DNA of 64,000 bases. Origin: Neckera pumila. Lineage: Eukaryota > Streptophyta > Bryopsida > Hypnales > Neckeraceae. The notes below the pieces were generated by a model that saw only the letters and a program-made list of their open reading frames with translations, was not told the DNA's origin and did not search any database. The first letter of the stretch is position 1; every line of letters starts with the position of its first letter. Of the stretch, positions 48,466-64,000 are shown in pieces. The position numbers and the translations under genes were made by a program. The stretch lies in assembly GCA_963969595.1 (NCBI GenBank), contig OZ018413.1:13443711-13507710 (forward strand), read 5' to 3'.

Positions 48466-50398
48466 TGATTCTATCCCTTACCAATTCAGCAACGGGACGC
48501 TTTTGAATATTTTGCATTGTCTCATCCCTTCCGTCTGAGAATTTGTCTACACTCCTTTCAAAAAGAGTAACTCTAGAAAGAGTAACTCTAGCTGATCGTA
48601 TGAATTACCAACGTGAATGAAGAGTCTGTTGGATACAGTTCTATTTACCTAAGCCATGAAAGCTTTACTAGTGCGTGGGTGCTACCCTTGGTGCCTGCTG
48701 TGGGGGTAGGTTCAATGACACCCTCTTTTCACTTGTATTTTTCCTTCTCTCAAAACATGCAACAAAAAAAACCTCTAGCTAGCTCTCCTCCGATTTGAAA
48801 TTTCAGCCCACCCTGGCGGTTATTCGAAATCTCTCAGTCCCGGCAATGGAACTCTTTCTAATTTCTCTGGTTTTCTTCTTTCTTCTCTTTCTTTCCTTGC
48901 GGACTTTGCGCCTTTGCGCCGAAACAAAAAAAACATTGCAGATGAAATGTGCATGCAACAACGCTTGCCTTTGGCCAGCGTTCACAGCGTCCTTATTTCG
49001 GAGGCCCTTCAATTCTGGACTCCGGCCGAGCTGCACTGCCAAGGCCAACCAAAACGCGCGTAGACGTCCCCAACCAAGCCCACAGGATCTGGCCTAAATT
49101 TGATGTCGTGTGGATCCATTAGTAGGGCAGGTGATGGGATCATCTGGAACAGGGCCTGTTCCCTGTGTTTTCGACTACAGTAGTTCTTTTCTGTTTCTCC
49201 TCTTCGTCCAGCCTTTTGGGCTGGACTGCTTTGTATTCGGAGTTTTGCAATTAATGGATTTCCATTTGTTAGAAATGTGCATGCATCTGGTAAGACATAC
49301 ATCCATACGTAAATAGACAGAATGGAATATCGAACAAAGCCCCATCGATTGCAGCAGTGCAGCTAGGCTAATAAGTAGCCAGTTGACTTAGCAATGCAAG
49401 CGAGCTGCCCCTCCGTGATCCCCGGGTGAATGTCGTCCGGGCCTCGAGTACAGCACTACATCATGTTAATGTTATTATTACTGACAGATTGGCCATGTCC
49501 CAGGCCTACCGTTCCCTGCATGGCCTACATATATTCAGCTCAAAGGGCCGCAAGGTGCGGCGTGGAATCTCGATCGAGGGGCCGGATTTGGTGGTCCGTC
49601 AACAAAGAGCTGGGAATGAAATCCCAGTGCCAACGTAAGTAAGTTAAACGTACTTATTACATGTTCATGCAATCATCGATCGAATGGACTGGGAGGCCGT
49701 TCTCTGAGGGGCTCCACTCAAGCGGAAACTGTTGAGCGGAAACTGTGGTCACTGTGGAATGAATTCTTTGGTACATGAATTTGTTGAATGTTAAGAAGGT
49801 GCATTCCTTTGGGACTTGGGACGCATGATTCTCTGACTTGGAGAAGCTGCGCTGATCGTTTCTTAGCTATTATCAAGATGATCACCCATCTCCGACCAGT
49901 TAAGCAATTTAGCCTATCTGCGACCTGGGATCAATGTCAAGGGAAAAATTTCCCCGTGTAGAGAAGGATTTCGTCAATTTCTACATTTTTCCCTCCGAAA
50001 CAAATTACCATGAATTGTTTTTTTTGAAGATTCTGGTTGTTTAATTCTCAATGTAGTATAGGCAAACCTATTTCCAACGATAGGCTGGTTGCAAATGTTG
50101 AAGAACAAACACATGAATTTTAAAAAAAGTGATAGATGAAAAAATGCATTTTTGTGTACTTGGGATGTATTTGTATTCACTATTCGTTTTGTTGTTCAAA
50201 ATTTGAACACTTGGTCTTTTAGAGGTTAACTACACACATGGCTTTACTTGGGCTTGATTATATTCTTTGCATTTGTAATGAATTCTTTTCATTTTGGTGA
50301 TTTCTTTTGACAAATAGATATTAAAATTTCTTTTGAAATTTTGTTATAAAAAATTGAAATTCCTCCAATATATGGCTTATGCTCCAACCAATTAGCCC
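48466..50398. other. Intergenic region, partly less AT-rich
   Basis: 48500-49700 has higher GC and open frames on both strands up to 100 codons, none with a recognisable domain. The end of a truncated B-like copy (GGTCTTTTAGAGG-TTAA) lies at about 50213-50229, resembling the right end of 33626-34193. Confidence 0.4.
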
Positions 50399-50749
50399 CA
50401 TTAGAAGAAATTTCAGGCCTCTCAAGGGCTGCTCCTTAGTCCTCCAATGTACCTTGAAATTTGCTTTTATTTTGCTCAAAAAGTCGTTTTTCCCCTATTT
50501 CCGCCCTACTGAAACTGCAGCAGCAATGGCGTAGGAACCCAGAATTCCGAATAAAAAATAAAATAAAATAAAATAAAATAAACAAAAAAAATAAAAATAA
50601 AAATCCTGCAAAAACTTGAATGCTCCGGCGAGCAGTCAGAGACTCTGACTGCTCACCAAGAGCATTTTTGAAGTTGATAGGCCATGCAAAGAATAGTATA
50701 GCATATCAACTTTGGACGGCCCTCCACGGGGCTAAATTTTTCTCTAATG
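50399..50749. mobile_element. Family D element, 351 bp
   Basis: Ends CATTAGAAGAAATTTCAGGC / CATTAGAGAAAAATTTAGCC (reverse complement of the right end). Interior blocks shared with 37334-38043; an AAAAT pentanucleotide array is at about 50551-50582. No target duplication apparent. Confidence 0.6.
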
Positions 50750-51529
50750 CTTGTCCATCGCTTCAATACAACCATGAATTTTTTTTGTTTGACATGGCTT
50801 TTGATTGGCAAGTTTTTTTTCCAAGACAATCCGCATTAAGCATTACTTGGAGTGTTTGACTTTGGAAATCTATCCAAGGTGGAGGTTTTGCCCAAATCAA
50901 TAGTATTTTTGGCTATAGAAAGATAATTTGACAAAATCCATGAAATAAATATGAAATTTAAAAAAAAAAAAAATTGGAATGCGAGTAGATCTTGAAGTTG
51001 GGTAGCTACTATAAAATGATTGATTGGGCATTTAAGGGAAGTGCTAGCATGTGAGCATAGAATCTATGATCCAATGAACCTAGGAGTCTATATTATAGAC
51101 ACCTTCTATGGTAAGTGGTGTCTATTTTATGAATACCTATTGTATTATAGACTCTTTCTATGTTATAATTAAGATACCTATGTTATAGGTACATATGTTA
51201 TAAAGACCTTCAAATGGTTGTGAATACAAACCTACAACTAGGTTTAAGGCTCGTAGACTCACGTCTTTGCACTTATGTGCTAGCAATGTTGGACATAAAG
51301 ACGTTAATATAATTTGACTAAAAATTTTTATAGCATGGATATTTACATGTTAATAAAAGACCAACAAAATATACATTTCTTTCTCTTTGTGACTTTGATT
51401 AAAAAGTTGCCATCATAAATTTCTACAAAGTCCCAACAACTGGAATCCTTTGATCCAAATAACTTTGGATGGGCATCAAGGATTGATGTGGAATGGATAC
51501 TTTGAAGCAAACAAAAGTAAAATAAGTAA
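50750..51529. other. AT-rich intergenic DNA
   Basis: Short TAGACACC / CTATGTTATA-type repeats around 51090-51200; no gene recognised. Confidence 0.35.
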
Positions 51530-52208
51530 GGGTAGAATGCTTGTAATATTTTGCGTCACACCTTGCATGCTCATTTGTTTTTTAGGCATAATTTTTGCGG
51601 ATTGGATCCAAATGGCTTAAGATTTATAGGGAAGGTGCTCATGACCATTATGCACCTTATCTAATTTTTTTTGGAATTTTCAAAAAAAATTTACTATATA
51701 AAAACAGATCCCAATTTTATGTCACAAATTCCAATTTGGGAGGGGGGAGGGGGGGGGTAGTACTATTTAGTACTCAAAAAATCAAATTTGGAGCTGAAAT
51801 TTAGAGGGAATGGTCTTCTAGTAGCTATACAAGGGAAGAATTCTAAAAATAGTTTATTTTTCATATTGTGTGGAAGTTTACAAAGGGAGCTTCTTTCTTC
51901 TTACATTTTAGAATACATAAAATATTATTTTGGTGGTTCTTTGGTAAATGACCATCTCCATAGAGTTATTACAAATGGTCTATTTTTATTTTATTTATTT
52001 CATTTATTTTCCTATTTTTAACTAATTAAAGCATCAAAGTGTCTACTTTCTTGAGATTTGGCACTTTTCTGGTTCTTCCACTTAGAGTATTTTTCTATGC
52101 TTTTCTTTCCCTAGATTTCTTCATCTTAAAGGTATATACATTGACCATATTTTTTTTTTAAATTAACAATTATTTTCTAATTTTAAAGTATTCCAGAAAA
52201 AAAAGCAT
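51530..52208. mobile_element. Family C element, truncated copy of 43954-44673
   Basis: Collinear with 43954-44620 from TTTTGCGTCACACCTTGCAT to AGAAAAAAAAGCATGA. The left end has lost the AAGAAACAC block and the last 50 bp at the right are replaced by unrelated sequence. A G-rich run (about 51735-51758) replaces part of the interior. Confidence 0.6.
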
Positions 52209-52445
52209 GAATCCTTCCTTGCCAAGAACTTTCCAACGGTGCCAAAACACAACCGGGGGATTCATGGTGCTATTTGAAATTTAATAACTTTCCACCATAG
52301 TCAAACGCCACAAAACAAAGCAAATGTATCCCTCTTTGCCAAGAACTTTCCAACAGTGCTAGAACGCAACTAGGGGATGCACGGTATAGGAGATCTTACT
52401 TTAACAAACAAACAAACAACCTATCTTAAAGTTATGGATAAGCTA
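52209..52445. repeat. Interspersed repeat with internal duplication, copy 2
   Basis: Contains CCTTGCCAAGAACTTTCCAA-type and GATTCAT/GATGCAC motifs twice in tandem (about 52214 and 52331). The second half resembles 33325-33510. Nature unknown. Confidence 0.5.
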
Positions 52446-52852
52446 TGAAATTTTAGTATTATTTGGTTGGTTGGTGTTCCTCTTAGGCTCTCATGTTTTG
52501 AATGTGTACACTTTGTGTTATCAATATCTAGGTTTCCATGTCATTTTTGGTCCAAATGTAGATGTCACATTATAGGTAGAGATGATTGTATCCAGGATGC
52601 CCTACCAAAGTTTCTAAACATACTCTCTTTGAGTTCCAACCAGGACTGAGTATTTGAGAGACTAGTGCCAATTTGCAAGTATTTGTTTCCAGAGCTTCAA
52701 TACAGTATGCAAATGTAGCGTTTAGTGCACACCAGATTCGTGCCCCTCAAGATCATGAAGCATCTGAGATGAAATATCAAAGTATCAGAATTCGTGTTAT
52801 ACAATTGAAGGTGAAATAATCAGCTAACCATCTACTTAAAAAATGGGCTGCC
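52446..52852. other. Region downstream of the IleRS stop codon
   Basis: Presumed 3' untranslated and intergenic sequence; nothing else recognised. Confidence 0.4.
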
Positions 52853-61605
<8,753 letters not shown>

Positions 61606-61647
61606 GGCTGCTGGGGAGGCACAAAGGTCAACACCACAGGGCCCCAT

Positions 61648-62429
61648 TCATGGAGCTACACGGCAACCCAAGTCCCCCCAAGCTGCCTGCACTTGCCCTA
61701 AAATTGGACTTGCAAGGCAGTCGGAATTGCTCTCGTCTCTGGCGCAATTCCAGTCCAAGTCTGTGTTGAGAAACTCGGTTGCTCGGTGAAGACGATGGGG
61801 GCAGTTATCCATTCACAGGACTTTCCCTTGCTCATGTGAACGGGAAGGGAAGCCTTCTTGTGGTAGAAGCACCAGTAGTCAACCACGCCCAGTACCCAAT
61901 CTTTAGGGGTGCAACCAAGGTTGGATCAAATTTCTAACGCAAGCTGGGAATGTGTTATTTTGGTCTTTTTCAAGGTTGGGTTATGATACATGTCTCGAAG
62001 TAGAGAGCAAGAAAGCAGGAAGTAGTAAGAGCATCTTTAGTCCGAACTCAGTCCAAACGGCATATTGGTCAATATGGTATATTTTTAACTTTTGAATGGT
62101 GTATAATTAGAACTAGAAATTTATATCATTGGAAGCACATTGATTAGGTGCAAGAAAATTCAAACTTGGACATTGGACAAACACTTCAAAAGCAAGGTAA
62201 AAGTCCACACAAATTATAGAGTGTCTTAGCAAATCATGGTTCCCAAAGGAAGATTTGGCCATTGACACTCTAAAAGGGGCCCATATAAAAAAAAATTGCA
62301 ATCCCCGTATTTCCTATCTTCCTACACAATTTGCGCCAAAATTGCTTAAATAGTCTTTCAATTTTTGGAATACAATATTGAAAAATTTGAAATCTCCATA
62401 TTTTCTATATTTTCTATCTTCCTACGTAG
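61648..62429. promoter_or_regulatory. Upstream region of the IleRS gene
   Basis: Presumed promoter and 5' leader by position only. No second gene is apparent on the plus strand; the long open frames over the first exon are antisense shadows of the GC-rich leader. Confidence 0.35.
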
Positions 62430-63038
62430 AAAAAATTTCCACCTCTTATTGCGCACAATCTATCTGGAAAGCTTTGATTCATTTCATTTGGATTTTTTAT
62501 GAGAAAGTTATGGACAATCTTGTTTTTCAAGCAATTAAAGCATCTTCTTGGAAAATTAACTTGTAGGACTCATTTTTGAATGCAAATTTACAAATTTTAA
62601 TAATTTAGATTTTCCTTCTATCTTATATCTACTTCTACTCAACAATTCTTTAAAGTATAAAAATTGAGTTTTTTTGAAGTTTTTTTTTTCCAAGACTCTC
62701 AACTCAATTTTCTACAATAAATGTTTAAAGCTCAAAACTCTATAGTGCAAAAGATTAAAGTTAAAAAAGTTCAAAGTCAAATAATGTAGTCCAGCAATGT
62801 ACTGAAAAATTGATTTTTTTCATTTTAAAACGCAAATATCTTGCAATCTTTGAAATCTTTGCAATCTTTGAGCAGTCAACAATTTTGAAATTTTTTCCAC
62901 ACATTCTCATACTAGTTAGGTGGAAGTTCCTATAGTTAGATGTGCAAAAAAAACAGTTTTTAAAATTTTAACTCTTATACTATAGAAATTGCAATTTTGA
63001 GCATTTTTTGGTAGAATAAAACCTTGGGCCTTTAAGGG
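62430..63038. mobile_element. Family B TTAA element, left-truncated
   Basis: From the GGAAAGCTTTGATTCATTTC block onward it is collinear with 31100-31752 and ends at the complement of CCCTTAAAGGCCCAAGG before TTAA (63039-63042). The left terminus is not found. Confidence 0.65.
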
Positions 63039-63042
63039 TTAA

Positions 63043-64000
63043 GTAATCATTGAGATGACGCTTCTCTATTCATCCACACTTGGGATGGATTTTTGGGATG
63101 AAACTTGTCCATCTTGGGATGATTGTTGCTTAGTCATGTAGACTTTGGCATCAAGCTATGCCATTCTTTCTAAGTGCTTGAACTAAAGATAGGAATTAAT
63201 GCACCTAAAATTGTTCAAATGAACATTGGAGAACCATTTCTATTGTTAAATTATCTAAATTGAGGGATCTTGTTGGGAGTCAAAAGAAGATTCTAAATCT
63301 TTTTAGTGTGCACTATATGAATAAATTCAGATTTTTTTGTGTTGAAAATACATGTATCCAAAATCAACCCTAGAATCTCATGCACATTGGTAGAAGTTAT
63401 AAGTTTTATGCAAGTACTTGTACATTCAATTTCAAAAAATCAATTTAATGCATTTAATTAGCTTTAAACAAAATGAAGTGCTTGAAATAATAATACAAAG
63501 ATCACTTTTGAAAAAGCTTCCAAAATATCTATATTGACCTTGATTCAAGTAGAATAGTCTTTCATTGATATATTACATGATTTTCCATGAAGCTTCTTCA
63601 ATGATTATTAATTGAATAAAGTATGCTTTTCAAAACATTCATTATCCAAGCGGTTTTGAAGAGCATACTTTAGAAGTCTTTTGAGTGTTTAGAAGTCTTG
63701 GTGATAGAAAAAAAGAGATGTTGGCTGCAAGACCGTTGTGTGAATGAAAGGTTTGCTTGGCAGTGGATTACCATTGTTTAGCATACTTGTGCAGCAAAAG
63801 GTGCTGAAAAACATTCAAAATATAGATGGCAATGCATGTCCTCATATCATAAGATTATATCTTAGCATTCAGAACCGGCAGAACCGGCATGAAGACGTCA
63901 TGTAAAAAATTCAATCTAATGCCGGACAGCTTCAGCAAACTCAGCTTCCGCAACTAATCAAAGCACAAACTTGACCAAATTGCTGTGCTTGGTATTCCTC
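63043..64000. other. AT-rich intergenic DNA at right edge
   Basis: No gene or element terminus recognised. Confidence 0.35.

Noticed and set aside
48795..49316. Open frames of 60-100 codons on both strands around 48.8-49.3 kb
   Set aside because: No domain, overlapping on both strands, explained by local GC content; no splice-consistent gene model found.
49840..49950. Possible small nuclear RNA-like sequence near 49.87 kb
   Set aside because: Does not match the U1, U2, U4, U5 or U6 conserved cores I know.
12440..52208. CRISPR-like interpretation of the regularly recurring short motifs
   Set aside because: The repeats are transposon termini in inverted pairs at irregular distances in a eukaryotic genome with introns.

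Overview
The window is nuclear DNA of a land plant. Four genes are recognisable and all have spliceosomal introns. The rest, most of it between 12.4 and 20.2 kb and between 30.7 and 52.4 kb, is AT-rich DNA built from small inverted-repeat elements nested in one another. A TIR-NBS-LRR gene and a classic MIKC-type MADS gene whose K-box reads like moss/early-land-plant proteins suggest a bryophyte or another non-flowering plant. The species cannot be named from the sequence alone.

Left end (1-2.2 kb, minus strand): the upstream part of a MIKC MADS-box gene copy that continues left of the window. It has lost DNA-binding residues, the I exon and half of the first K exon. At 2.2-6.0 kb (minus) lies a complete four-exon TIR-NBS-LRR resistance-type gene. 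At 7.6-9.2 kb (plus) lies a pogo/Tigger/jerky-type DDE transposase gene with a late frame break. From 21.8 to 27.1 kb (minus) lies a second, intact nine-exon MIKC gene. It is a tandem duplicate of the copy at the left end, with paralogous positions about 24 kb apart. From 52.85 to 61.6 kb (minus) lies a complete 21-exon gene for organelle-targeted isoleucyl-tRNA synthetase; the spliced model is open throughout (about 1091 codons).

The repeats fall into at least five families recognisable by eye. Family A are fold-back elements with CACTR/CACAGG-like ends and 3-bp target duplications (CACTA-like). Family B are 0.2-0.9 kb elements with CCCCTAAAGGACC-type ends flanked by TTAA (piggyBac-like, non-autonomous). 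Family C have GGGTGAWTGCAAGAAACAC ends and 4-bp target duplications. Family D have CATTAGAGAAAATCTRGGGCC ends. Family E have GGCAAATTTCGTTAAAATGG ends. Insertions of A into C/E, B into E, B into D, C into C and E into D give a relative chronology. Two B elements sit in the identical TTAA of two different E termini. No transposase for families A-E is seen in the window.

The four genes do not form a pathway. The synthetase is housekeeping, the NBS-LRR gene is an innate-immunity receptor, and the MADS genes are transcription factors. The main biological interest is the divergent fate of the two MADS copies and the transposon families, especially the TTAA-specific one.
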